Source: CAIVPM01 sp964615145
GTDB taxonomy: Bacteria > Bacteroidota > Bacteroidia > Chitinophagales > Chitinophagaceae
DNA length: 25,321 bases
Direction: 5' to 3'
Assembly (NCBI GenBank): GCA_964615145.1
Contig: CAZTOP010000039.1
Coordinates: 1-25,321 of the forward strand
The translations under genes were made by a program, and so were the position numbers. Shown piece after piece: positions 15,047-22,671 of the stretch. The notes beneath the pieces are model-generated. The model had not been told where the DNA came from, did not search any database, and saw only the letters and a list, made by a program, of their open reading frames with translations. Each line of letters opens with the position of its first letter. Positions within the stretch are counted from its first letter, which is position 1.

Positions 15047-15748
15047 ATGTTTCAATTTTTATCATATACGTTTTTTCTTGGTTTAGCAGGTAGTCTTCAC
15101 TGCATTGGAATGTGTGGTGCTATTGCTTTGTCATTGCCAATAAATTCATTGCCCACTTCTCAAAAAAACATAAGCATCATTTTATATAACATTGGCAGAT
15201 TAATTTCATACAGCATTATTGGTTTACTATTTGGATTTTTAGGCAGAACTCTTTATTTGGGTGGCTTTCAGCAATGGCTATCCATAATTATTGGTATTAG
15301 CATTATTGCATATTTCATTACACGTTACTTTTTAAAAGGTAATTTTGAAATTTCATTTATAAAAAAATTCACAATAAAACTGCAAACTATTTTATCTAAA
15401 CATTTAATGCAACAAAGCCCAAAACACAGTTTTATTATAGGAATTTTAAATGGCTTTTTGCCTTGCGGAATGGTATATTTTGCATTAGCAAGTGCACTAG
15501 CTACCAACTCAATTACCAATGGAATGCTGTGCATGCTTTTTTTTGGGTTAGGCACAATTCCTTTAATGATTGCAACAAGTTATTTTGGAGTTTTTATTAA
15601 ACTCTCTTTAAGAAATTCAATAAAAAAAACAATGCCGTTCTTTATTTTATTTATTGGAGTTTTATTTTTAATGAGAGGTTTGAATTTGAATTTACCATTC
15701 TTGAGTCCTATAATTAATCAAAATAATAATGTTATTATTTGTCACTAA
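15047..15748 (+). CDS. TauE/SafE-like membrane protein (UreH/CcoA-type cysteine transporter fold) of the cco operon
   Basis: A 233-residue polytopic protein with about six membrane segments. The first helix carries HCIGMCGAIALSLP (18-31), and the mirrored fourth segment has GILNGFLPCGMVYFALA (132-148). Paired Cys-containing half-repeats of this kind are typical of the UreH-like/TauE-SafE family found at the end of Bacteroidota cco operons. The HCxxMC motif with a second-repeat Cys suggests handling of copper or thiols, a plausible supply role for the oxidase's copper centre because no ccoI is present nearby. That role is inference. Its start touches the ccoH stop. Its last 14 bases overlap the end of a convergent minus-strand gene. 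Confidence 0.8.
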   Translation: MFQFLSYTFFLGLAGSLHCIGMCGAIALSLPINSLPTSQKNISIILYNIGRLISYSIIGLLFGFLGRTLYLGGFQQWLSIIIGISIIAYFITRYFLKGNFEISFIKKFTIKLQTILSKHLMQQSPKHSFIIGILNGFLPCGMVYFALASALATNSITNGMLCMLFFGLGTIPLMIATSYFGVFIKLSLRNSIKKTMPFFILFIGVLFLMRGLNLNLPFLSPIINQNNNVIICH

Positions 15749-16271
15749 CTACAGCTTCTGAATTATTCATTGCTTCTTTAAAATGCTTACCACACTTACA
15801 TTTCCCAGCTTCCCGATTTTTGCAAGCAGCTTTTTCTGGATCAAGTTCCTTGAGTAATTTAAACCAATTTTCTTTTGTGGGGAAATAGATTTTTTGAAAT
15901 AAATTTATAACCCTTTGAATATAGACACCTTCATTTAAACCTGAGTTTTCAGCATCATTAGTAGTAGGTAGTTGCATACTATCTTGTAACAATAGTAATT
16001 GTTGCTTAATTTTTTCTTCTTTGGCTTGAGTCAATGAAACAATTTCAAAAATATTTGGCGAATAAGTTTTCTCGGTTGTTTTATTAAATAAAGATAGGAT
16101 TGAAGGAAAGATTAATTTCCTTTCATAAAGTTCTAAGGAATTGAGCTCTTTTCTCAATTCTTCAGAAATAGGGTTATGGCTTAATTCATTGAATAATGAA
16201 TTCAATGCTGGATATAAATCATCTGTAAGCAAATAGATAACTTCTATGTATTTATTAACCTTTACACACAT
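15735..16271 (-). CDS. Uncharacterised protein with C-terminal Cys/His motif, under an FNR-type promoter
   Basis: A 178-residue soluble, mostly helical protein that I do not recognise. Residues 47-62 (LELYERKLIFPSILSLF) and 79-96 (SLTQAKEEKIKQQLLLLQ) recall helices of hemerythrin-like proteins (the EEKxLFP and EHxxI stretches), but the metal-binding histidines are missing. The C-terminus has Cys150, Cys158, Cys160 and His163 (C-x7-C-x-C-x2-H), which could bind a metal and slightly resembles a cut-down SEC-C motif. The promoter has an FNR box and -7 box in the same geometry as the oxidase operon. It lies directly downstream of the Crp/Fnr gene, and its 3' end overlaps the TauE/SafE gene by 14 bases. 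A role in low-oxygen or redox/metal response is inference. Confidence 0.75.
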   Translation of the reverse strand: MCVKVNKYIEVIYLLTDDLYPALNSLFNELSHNPISEELRKELNSLELYERKLIFPSILSLFNKTTEKTYSPNIFEIVSLTQAKEEKIKQQLLLLQDSMQLPTTNDAENSGLNEGVYIQRVINLFQKIYFPTKENWFKLLKELDPEKAACKNREAGKCKCGKHFKEAMNNSEAVVSDK

Positions 16272-16287
16272 TTTACTTTTTTATAAG

Positions 16288-16295
16288 CAAAGCTA
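16288..16295 (-). promoter_or_regulatory. -7 box of the uncharacterised gene at 15735-16271
   Basis: Minus strand TAGCTTTG (16295-16288), an exact TAnnTTTG match 16 bases before the ATG. As at ccoS, the nearest TTG lies about 26 bases upstream instead of 18-20, consistent with an activator-dependent promoter. Confidence 0.55.
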
Positions 16296-16340
16296 ATTTT
16301 ACTAAAATGTGTTTATTATGACAATTAGTATATTGAAATA

Positions 16341-16352
16341 TGATAAATATCA
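16341..16352. promoter_or_regulatory. Second FNR-type operator (TGATAAATATCA)
   Basis: The 12-base core is identical to the core at 9429-9440 upstream of ccoS. Its centre (16346.5) is again 51.5 bases from the first base of the -7 box, here on the minus strand. It lies 7 bases beyond the stop of the Crp/Fnr gene and 70 bases before the ATG of the uncharacterised gene. The outer arms are less symmetric than in the ccoS copy. Confidence 0.65.
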
Positions 16353-16359
16353 GTTTTTA

Positions 16360-17070
16360 CTAATGGTCAATATTGGCAGTTTGTACCAGCTTAGAGAGGT
16401 TGTTGATGGCTATCTTTTTTCCAGAAAGTGTAATAATTTTATCGTGATTAAATTCAGATAATAATCTTATAACAGTTTCTGTTGAAGTGCCTACAAAATC
16501 TGCAATTTCCTCTCTCGTGAATGTAATATTAAGTGTTTGGTCAATTTCATTCAAACCAAAAGATGCTTTAAAGAATAGCAGTGCTTCAGCCATTCTTTCT
16601 CTAACATTTTTTTGTGCCATTGATACTAATTGATCCTCTGCTTGTTTTAGATTTAGTGACAATAATTTTAAAACTTCAAAACTTAATTTTTGGTTTGACT
16701 TTAGTAAATCAAAAAAATTGTCTTTAGGAATAAAGCAAACTGAGCAGTCCTCCAATGCTACAGCCGAGCAATTATATCTATCATTTGAAAGTAATGAACG
16801 ATAGCCAAGTACATCACCATCTTTGGCTAATCTTAGTATTTGCTCTTTTCCATTTATACCAGAGGTTGTTAACTTTATTTTTCCATGATTAATACAATAC
16901 AGACCAAGAGAATGACCATTTTCAGAAAAAATATATTGCCCTTTTTTATATTGTGAACAAGATTTTAGCTCATTCAATGCAGAAACATCTTCGAGTGGTA
17001 ATGAATTAAAAATTGAATGAGCTCGGGAATTGCAATTCAAACAGCTATGTATTTCAAGTTCTTGTTTCAT
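16360..17070 (-). CDS. Crp/Fnr family transcriptional regulator
   Basis: A 236-residue regulator. An N-terminal cyclic-nucleotide-binding fold (about 18-140; GQYIFSENGHSLGLYCINHGKIKL) leads through a dimer helix (about 128-165) to a winged helix (about 183-232; FTREEIADFVGTSTETVIRLL). The recognition helix has Glu198 and Arg202, the pair that reads the TGA/TCA of Crp and FNR sites; where E. coli FNR has Ser212 this protein has Ile201. Cysteines are Cys10, Cys13, Cys38, Cys59, Cys101, Cys109 and Cys112. The CxxC and Cys112 fit FNR cluster ligands, but the third N-terminal Cys of FNR is absent. Oxygen or NO sensing is plausible, not shown. It probably shares a transcript with ubiD, 32 bases upstream. 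The two FNR-type boxes in the window are likely targets. Confidence 0.88.
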   Translation of the reverse strand: MKQELEIHSCLNCNSRAHSIFNSLPLEDVSALNELKSCSQYKKGQYIFSENGHSLGLYCINHGKIKLTTSGINGKEQILRLAKDGDVLGYRSLLSNDRYNCSAVALEDCSVCFIPKDNFFDLLKSNQKLSFEVLKLLSLNLKQAEDQLVSMAQKNVRERMAEALLFFKASFGLNEIDQTLNITFTREEIADFVGTSTETVIRLLSEFNHDKIITLSGKKIAINNLSKLVQTANIDH

Positions 17071-17102
17071 AAAATAAAATTGAATACTGCAATATTAATT
17101 GT

Positions 17103-18947
17103 TTATTTTCTACTAAAATTATACAAGCTTCCGCCTTTAGCAAAAATTTTATCTATTCTCTTTTCAACCAAATCATTTTTCTCAACTATCGGTGCGTGAT
17201 GTGGTTTTATTCTAGCATCAATTATCAATGGGCCATTGCAGCCCCAATGTTTATTAGTAGTAAAAGTATCAATACCATAAATATCAACTGCTGGATTACT
17301 TCTTGTGAATGTTACCCATAGAAAATTATTTAATGTATTAGCAACAAAGCTAGCATCATCACAAACTACAATTAAAGGTGTTTCTAATAATTGCTGATTA
17401 TTCATTTTTGCAAAATGATTACTCATTTCTTCTATCAAATTTATCATCCCGAATTTTTCATCGCTAATTTGAACTGCAATAACACCAGGCATACATATTT
17501 TAGCATTTTTAACAACATTTAATTCTTTAAAATATTCTGGTATGTCTTTACTTAATTCCCTTCTTTTTTCACCATAAGCGGCAAATACAACTTTGCTGCC
17601 CATGTTCAACCCTGAGCCACTATAATCAAGAGTATCAATAGTAGTATTGGTATAAAAATGAACATCGGTTTTTAAATCAATTCTTTCCAAAATATATTCA
17701 ATATAAGATTGTATATGATGTGTCGAAAGTTGATTGGTTTCATCAGCCGTGATAAATAAATATTTTGCCAAACTTAATTGTCCAGTTCCAAGAATATGAT
17801 TAGCAATAGTTAATATCTCTGCTGGTTTTTTTGTTTGAGAGAAGGGTGTATATCTTTCGCTGCCAATGGCTAACAACAGTGGGTGTACACCTGCAGCATC
17901 TACAGCATGAATTTCCTTCAATCCAGGTATTTCTTGTGGAATAGCATCTCCAGTTAGTTCGTGTATCAAATTACCAAAACTAGTATCTTCTTGTGGTGGT
18001 CGTCCAACTACAGTAAAAGGCCAGATAGCATTTTTTTTAGCATATACTTTTTTTACTTTCATCAAAGGAAATTGATGTTGCAAAGAATAATAACCCAAAT
18101 GGTCTCCAAACGGTCCTTCAGGCTTGTTTTCATTTGGGTAGACTTCTCCAGTAATTACAAAATCTGCATCGCTGCTTATGCAAAAACCTCCATCATCATA
18201 AAAATATCTAAATCTTCTCCCGCCAATTACACCAGCAAAAGTCATTTCACTGATTCCCTCTGGTAAAGGCATTACAGCAGATAATGTATGCGAAGGAGGG
18301 CCGCCTACAAAACAACTTACTTTTAATGGCTGTCCTTTTTTATTTGCTTTTGTTTGATGGACACCAATACCACGATGCAATTGATAATGCAGCCCAATTT
18401 CTTTGTCTAACTCATAGTCATTTCCTGTTAATTGAATACGATACATTCCTAAGTTTGCCTTCATTATCCCTGGGCTATCAATATCCTCTGTATAAACCTG
18501 AGGCAGTGTTACAAAAGCACCACCATCTTTTTCCCAATGTTTAATCAATGGTAAATCTGAAATTTGTATTTGTTGATGAAGGATAGGCTTTACTATGGGA
18601 TTCTTTAGTGGCAGGGCTTTCAAAGCTGCTAAGCCAGTAGTAAAATTATCAATCGGATGTTTTATAGCATTAATTGGGTTGCCTTTTAATTCAATCAATT
18701 TTTGAACTTTGGTAAATGTTTTTCTGAAAATAAACTTGCTTCGCTCTACACTTCCAAAAATATTTGAGGCAGCTCTAAAATTTGAGCCTTTTACATTTTC
18801 AAATAAAATTGCAGGTCCATTAGCTTCAAAAACACGTAAATGAATGGCAGCCATTTCTAGACAAGGATCTACCTCCTCTTTAACCCTAATGAGATGATTA
18901 TTTTTTTCTAAATCAACTAAACACGCTTCTAATGATTCATAATTCAT
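17103..18947 (-). CDS. ubiD: UbiD-family decarboxylase
   Basis: A 614-residue cytosolic enzyme of the UbiD family, which decarboxylates aromatic or unsaturated acids using prenylated FMN. Visible hallmarks are EKDGGAFVTLPQVYTEDIDSPGIMKANLGMYR, the HRGIGVHQTKA segment, GGPPSHTLSAVMPLPEGISEM, and VITGEVYPNENKPEGPFGDHLGYYS, which contains catalytic Glu residues and the metal/phosphate site. The length is that of the larger Bacteroidota/menaquinone-linked members (classical UbiD is about 490). The likely role is decarboxylation in quinone biosynthesis, probably menaquinone; other aromatic acids are possible. No ubiX, the cofactor synthase, is in the window. The ATG at 18947 follows a promoter at 18979-19008, and the Crp/Fnr gene follows 32 bases after its stop. 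Confidence 0.88.
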   Translation of the reverse strand: MNYESLEACLVDLEKNNHLIRVKEEVDPCLEMAAIHLRVFEANGPAILFENVKGSNFRAASNIFGSVERSKFIFRKTFTKVQKLIELKGNPINAIKHPIDNFTTGLAALKALPLKNPIVKPILHQQIQISDLPLIKHWEKDGGAFVTLPQVYTEDIDSPGIMKANLGMYRIQLTGNDYELDKEIGLHYQLHRGIGVHQTKANKKGQPLKVSCFVGGPPSHTLSAVMPLPEGISEMTFAGVIGGRRFRYFYDDGGFCISSDADFVITGEVYPNENKPEGPFGDHLGYYSLQHQFPLMKVKKVYAKKNAIWPFTVVGRPPQEDTSFGNLIHELTGDAIPQEIPGLKEIHAVDAAGVHPLLLAIGSERYTPFSQTKKPAEILTIANHILGTGQLSLAKYLFITADETNQLSTHHIQSYIEYILERIDLKTDVHFYTNTTIDTLDYSGSGLNMGSKVVFAAYGEKRRELSKDIPEYFKELNVVKNAKICMPGVIAVQISDEKFGMINLIEEMSNHFAKMNNQQLLETPLIVVCDDASFVANTLNNFLWVTFTRSNPAVDIYGIDTFTTNKHWGCNGPLIIDARIKPHHAPIVEKNDLVEKRIDKIFAKGGSLYNFSRK

Positions 18948-18978
18948 TGCAACAACTTTAGTAAAAAAATATTTGTTG

Positions 18979-19008
18979 CAAAGTTGGCTTAGTACAGCTT
19001 ACGCTCAA
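18979..19008 (-). promoter_or_regulatory. Promoter of the ubiD-crp unit
   Basis: Minus strand: -33 TTG (19008-19006), a 19-bp spacer, and -7 CAACTTTG (18986-18979), one mismatch from TAnnTTTG. The predicted start is about 26 bases before the ubiD ATG. Confidence 0.45.
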
Positions 19009-19067
19009 TTAAAATTTAAAGAGAATTGTATATTTTATTTTCGAGATAAGCAATACCTAAACGTCGT

Positions 19068-19955
19068 CTAAGTTAATGACTGTATAAATGCTTTAACTTG
19101 TTGTTGCAATACTGCAGAAGCAGGTGTTAAAGGCAATCGAAGTACATTTTCTATAATACCTAATTCGTATAAAAAAGCCTTTGCCCCTGCAGGATTATTT
19201 TCTACAAATAAGTAGTCATAAGCTTTTAAGAATTTATAATGAATCGATCTTGCTGCCTCAAAATTATTTTGCTTGGCAAAGTTTATCATTGTTGAAAACT
19301 CCTTTGGAAAACAATTTGCTGCTACACTTATAACACCATCCATCCCTAAAGCAATTTGAGAACAGCTCAATGCGTCATCACCACTTACAATTAAAAAATC
19401 TTTTGGCTTGTCCCTTAATATTTCCATACACTGCTGCATATTATCAGTTGCCTCTTTAATTCCTTGTATGTTGGCAATTTCGTGTGCAAGCTTTGTAATG
19501 GTTGGAGCACTCATATTTCGTCCAGTTCTTCCTGGTACGTTGTATAAAATAATCGGTTTAGGAGAAGCCTCTGCAATGTGCTTATAATGTAAATAAATGC
19601 CTTCCTGTGTTGGCTTATTATAATTTGGTGAAGCACTTAAAATAGCAGCGGCATTGAATATTGGCAACGAATTTATTTCGTTGATTACTGCCTTTGTATT
19701 ATTACCTCCAACACCAATAACAATAGGCACTCTACTATTTACTTTTTCAAAAGTATATTGTAGAATATCTTTTTTTTCCTGAAAATCTAATACAGGCGTT
19801 TCTCCTGTTGTGCCAAGTGTTACAATATAGTTCACACCATTATCAATTAGATAATCAATTAACCTGCCTAATGCATCAAAATCAACAGACTCGTCTTGTT
19901 TAAATGGTGTAATAATGGCAACACCTGTTCCGGATAAAGTATTTATTAAAGACAC
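19068..19955 (-). CDS. dapA: 4-hydroxy-tetrahydrodipicolinate synthase
   Basis: A 295-residue TIM-barrel enzyme that condenses pyruvate with aspartate semialdehyde, the entry to lysine and diaminopimelate synthesis. Active-site residues are all present: Thr49-Thr50 (LGTTGETP), Tyr112 (SPNYNKP), Tyr138 (LYNVPGRTG) with Arg143, and Schiff-base Lys167 (GIKEAT). SGDDALS and GVISVAAN near the C-terminal side of the barrel complete the family pattern. Length matches the family. The gene starts 20 bases after the accA stop on the same strand, so the two are probably co-transcribed. A 120-base gap with a promoter separates it from ubiD downstream. Confidence 0.96.
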   Translation of the reverse strand: MSLINTLSGTGVAIITPFKQDESVDFDALGRLIDYLIDNGVNYIVTLGTTGETPVLDFQEKKDILQYTFEKVNSRVPIVIGVGGNNTKAVINEINSLPIFNAAAILSASPNYNKPTQEGIYLHYKHIAEASPKPIILYNVPGRTGRNMSAPTITKLAHEIANIQGIKEATDNMQQCMEILRDKPKDFLIVSGDDALSCSQIALGMDGVISVAANCFPKEFSTMINFAKQNNFEAARSIHYKFLKAYDYLFVENNPAGAKAFLYELGIIENVLRLPLTPASAVLQQQVKAFIQSLT

Positions 19956-19975
19956 TTAAGATATTAGTTTAGTAA

Positions 19976-20968
19976 TTATTTATTATTTGTAAAAGTTGGC
20001 ACCTCCTCCCAAAATCCCATATTTCCGTATTTATTAATTCTATTGTTTACTCTTGTAGCTGGCTCTATATTTTGAATTTCTTCTAATGAACTTTTAATAC
20101 ATTTTTTTAGCATTTCCGCTGCTTCATCATAATCCCAATGAGCACCACCTAAAGGTTCTTGTACTATTTCATCTACCAAACCAAAACCTTTCATGTCTGT
20201 AGCTGTTAATCGCAATTGCTCTGCGGCAATTTCCTTTTTCTCCCAAGTTCTCCAAAGAATACTACTACAACTCTCTGGACTAATCACTGTGTACCATGTA
20301 TTTTCCATCATTAGCGTTTTGTCTCCAACACCAATACCAAAAGCACCTCCACTAGCTCCTTCTCCAATAATGATAACTATAATGGGCACTTTTAACCTTA
20401 TCATTTCATAAATATTTCTGGCAATAGCTTCTCCTTGTCCACGCTCTTCTGCCTCTAATCCTGGAAAAGCACCTGGCGTATCAACAAAAGTGATGACTGG
20501 TTTATTAAACTTTTCAGCTAGTCTCATTAATCGCAATGCTTTTCTATAGCCCTCAGGATTTGCCATTCCAAAGTTTCTATACTGCCTTAATTTAGTATTG
20601 GTGCCTTTTTGTTGTCCCATTACCATTACAGTTTCTCCATCTAATTGAGCAAAACCGCCAACCATTGCTTTATCATCTTTTACATTTCTATCGCCATGAA
20701 GTTCTACAAAATTTGTAAAAATTTTATTAATGTATTTCAGTGTGTAAGGCCTATCGGGATGACGACTTAATTGCACTCTTTGCCAAGGAGTTAAATGTTC
20801 GGTAATTTCCTTTCGCTTTTCGAGAATTGCATTTTCAATTTTACTAATGCCATCGCTTAAATCAATTTTACTTTTTTCAGCGGCGTGCATTAGTTTTTCT
20901 CTTTCTTCGTATAATGTTTTAATAGGCTGTTCAAAATCTAAGAATTGTCTATTAGGGTATTGAGGCAT
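19976..20968 (-). CDS. accA: Acetyl-CoA carboxylase carboxyltransferase subunit alpha
   Basis: A 330-residue cytosolic subunit that, with AccD, moves the carboxyl group from biotin to acetyl-CoA to make malonyl-CoA for fatty acid synthesis. The N-terminal coiled region (FEQPIKTLYEEREKLMHAAEKSKIDL) and HPDRPYTLKYI are typical of AccA. The core shows GMANPEGYRKALRLM, FVDTPGAFPGLEAEERGQGEAIARN and the oxyanion loop GEGASGGAFGIGVGD, followed by SPESCSSILWRT. Length is normal. The gene is divergent from tRNA-Asp and leads the accA-dapA unit. No accD or biotin carrier gene is in the window, which is common in this phylum. Confidence 0.96.
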   Translation of the reverse strand: MPQYPNRQFLDFEQPIKTLYEEREKLMHAAEKSKIDLSDGISKIENAILEKRKEITEHLTPWQRVQLSRHPDRPYTLKYINKIFTNFVELHGDRNVKDDKAMVGGFAQLDGETVMVMGQQKGTNTKLRQYRNFGMANPEGYRKALRLMRLAEKFNKPVITFVDTPGAFPGLEAEERGQGEAIARNIYEMIRLKVPIIVIIIGEGASGGAFGIGVGDKTLMMENTWYTVISPESCSSILWRTWEKKEIAAEQLRLTATDMKGFGLVDEIVQEPLGGAHWDYDEAAEMLKKCIKSSLEEIQNIEPATRVNNRINKYGNMGFWEEVPTFTNNK

Positions 20969-21020
20969 ATAATCATTTTAGGGCTGTAAAAGTAAGGGTT
21001 GAAAATTTTCTGTAAAAAGT

Positions 21021-21053
21021 TTTGTTTATGTAAAATTGTTCCCTTTATATTTG
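21021..21053 (+). promoter_or_regulatory. Promoter of tRNA-Asp
   Basis: TTTG at 21021-21024, a 21-bp spacer and TATATTTG at 21046-21053, an exact TAnnTTTG match. The tRNA begins 40 bases further on. The spacer is slightly long. Confidence 0.5.
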
Positions 21054-21092
21054 CAACCCGAACAAAAAACAACCAAAGGGTTGTACAAAAAA

Positions 21093-21166
21093 GGATCGGT
21101 AGTTCAGTTGGTTAGAATGCCGCCCTGTCACGGCGGAGGTCGCGGGTTCGAGTCCCGTCCGGTCCG
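21093..21166 (+). tRNA. tRNA-Asp (anticodon GTC)
   Basis: A 74-base cloverleaf. The acceptor stem GGATCGG pairs with CCGGTCC (21159-21165), with discriminator G at 21166. The D-arm AGTTCAGTTGGTTAGAAT, anticodon stem CCGCC/GGCGG with loop CTGTCAC (anticodon GTC, 21127-21129), and T-loop GGTTCGAGTCC are all present. CCA is not encoded. The 3' half is a usual integration site, and an integrase gene follows. Confidence 0.97.
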
Positions 21167-21190
21167 CTTTTAGTTCTTCAAAAGAAGTCA

Positions 21191-21226
21191 AAACGCTGTA
21201 AACAATATGTTTTACAGCGTTTTTTG
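21191..21226 (+). terminator. Rho-independent terminator after tRNA-Asp
   Basis: A 13-bp stem (21191-21203 with 21212-21224; core AACGCTGTAAA) with an 8-base loop runs into TTTTTT. It lies 24 bases after the tRNA and separates the tRNA from the integrase region. Confidence 0.88.
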
Positions 21227-21267
21227 TTTGGTGGCTATGCCAAAAAGTTCATTAAATCTTATTCTTT

Positions 21268-21315
21268 CAGTGACCTATTCAGTAACCTATTTTGAAAATC
21301 AAAAATAGGTCACTG
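21268..21315. repeat. Cluster of 12-bp direct and inverted repeats upstream of the integrase
   Basis: CAGTGACCTATT (21268-21279) is followed with no gap by CAGTAACCTATT (21280-21291), differing by one base. The inverted copy AATAGGTCACTG lies at 21304-21315. The first and third copies form a perfect 12-bp inverted repeat; the second and third pair over 14 bp with one mismatch. The cluster is 102 bases before the integrase ATG and 102 after the tRNA end. Candidate roles are integrase arm-type sites or an operator. The rest of 21227-21416 is AT-rich without another clear element. Confidence 0.75.
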
Positions 21316-21416
21316 GAAAATGCTGAAACACTTGTACAGTAAGCAGTTCAGTATTTGAACATCTTGTTTACAGGTGCAGTAAAGAATACTTTTACAAACT
21401 TTTAAAGTCACCACAA

Positions 21417-22670
21417 ATGAACAAAACATTCAGCCTACTTTTCTATGTTAAGAAAAGCAAAACTCTTAGCAACGGCACAGCCCCTATTTATTTAAGAATT
21501 ACCATTGACGGAAAACAAACAGAAATTGCTGTAAAGCGATACATCCAACCAGACAAATGGAACAATCAAGCACAAAAAGTAAGTGGCACAAATGAAGAAA
21601 CAAAAATGCTTAATGCTTATTTAAAAACATTTGAGCAACAAGTATATGAAGCCCAACATAATCTAATTAAAGATAAAGAACAGGTTACAACCGAAACTTT
21701 GAAAAATAAACTAATGGGTGTTGAAGAAAAACCACTTACACTTATTCCTATTTTCAAAGACCACAATCAAAAGCTGAAAGCCTTGCAGGGTGCAGAGTAT
21801 AGCAAAGGAACTATTACGAGATATGAAACAGCTTTAAAGCATACAGTTGAGTTTTTACATTGGAAGTATAATAAAACTGATATTGAAATAAAAGCAATAA
21901 ATAATGCCTTTATAAATGAGTTTGAATTTTACTTGCGTAGTGTTCGTAAATGCAATAATAATTCAGCAGTAAAATATGTAAAAAGCAATTTTGGAAAAGT
22001 TGTTAGATTATGTGTTGCAAATGGTTGGTTGCAAAGAGACCCATTCATAAACTATGCTTCTAAAATGAAAGAAGTAAATAGGCAATTCCTTACAGAGCAA
22101 GAGTTACAAACGCTTTCAAACAAAGCTTTGATGAATGAAAGGTTAAGACAAGTAAGAGACATTTTTGTCTTTAGTTGTTACACAGGTCTAGCATATATTG
22201 ATGCTGCAAATCTCACACCTCAAAACATTGCTATTGGTATGGATGGCGAAAAATGGATCTATACATTTCGCCAAAAAACAGATACAAGAACAAATATACC
22301 AGTGCTACCACCAGCTTTAGCAATTATAGAAAAATATAAAGAGCATACTTTGTGCAAAGTAAAAAACAAATTGCTGCCTATTTTAAGCAACCAAAAAATG
22401 AATGCATACTTAAAAGAAATTGCAGCTTTATGCAACATCAATAAAGAACTTACCTTTCATATTGCACGCCACACATTTGCAACAACAGTTACTCTAAGCA
22501 ATGGCATTCCCATTGAAACAGTAAGTAAAATGTTAGGTCATAGCAGCATTAAACAAACACAGCACTATGCGAAAATTTTGGATAGAAAAGTAAGTGATGA
22601 TATGATGATATTAAGAGATAAGTTTAAACTTCAAAATGTTATTACTGAACAAAAAACTGTTATTGTATAA
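21417..22670 (+). CDS. Tyrosine recombinase/integrase (Bacteroidota type)
   Basis: A 417-residue site-specific recombinase. The N-terminal Arm-DNA-bind_5-like domain (about 5-90; FYVKKSKTLSNGTAPIYLRITIDGKQTEIAVKRYIQPDKWN) is followed by a SAM-like core-binding domain (about 108-205) and a catalytic domain (about 222-395). Catalytic residues seen are Lys287 (FRQKT), His348-x2-Arg351 (HIARHTFAT), His375 (MLGHSS) and the nucleophile Tyr384 (THY-like QHYAKI). The first arginine box reads CYTGLAYID, with Ala259 where Arg is canonical, as in many CTnDOT-type Bacteroidota integrases. It lies 250 bases downstream of tRNA-Asp on the same strand, so it probably integrates an element into that tRNA. The right attachment site is outside the window. 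Confidence 0.92.
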   Translation: MNKTFSLLFYVKKSKTLSNGTAPIYLRITIDGKQTEIAVKRYIQPDKWNNQAQKVSGTNEETKMLNAYLKTFEQQVYEAQHNLIKDKEQVTTETLKNKLMGVEEKPLTLIPIFKDHNQKLKALQGAEYSKGTITRYETALKHTVEFLHWKYNKTDIEIKAINNAFINEFEFYLRSVRKCNNNSAVKYVKSNFGKVVRLCVANGWLQRDPFINYASKMKEVNRQFLTEQELQTLSNKALMNERLRQVRDIFVFSCYTGLAYIDAANLTPQNIAIGMDGEKWIYTFRQKTDTRTNIPVLPPALAIIEKYKEHTLCKVKNKLLPILSNQKMNAYLKEIAALCNINKELTFHIARHTFATTVTLSNGIPIETVSKMLGHSSIKQTQHYAKILDRKVSDDMMILRDKFKLQNVITEQKTVIV

Positions 22671-22671
22671 A

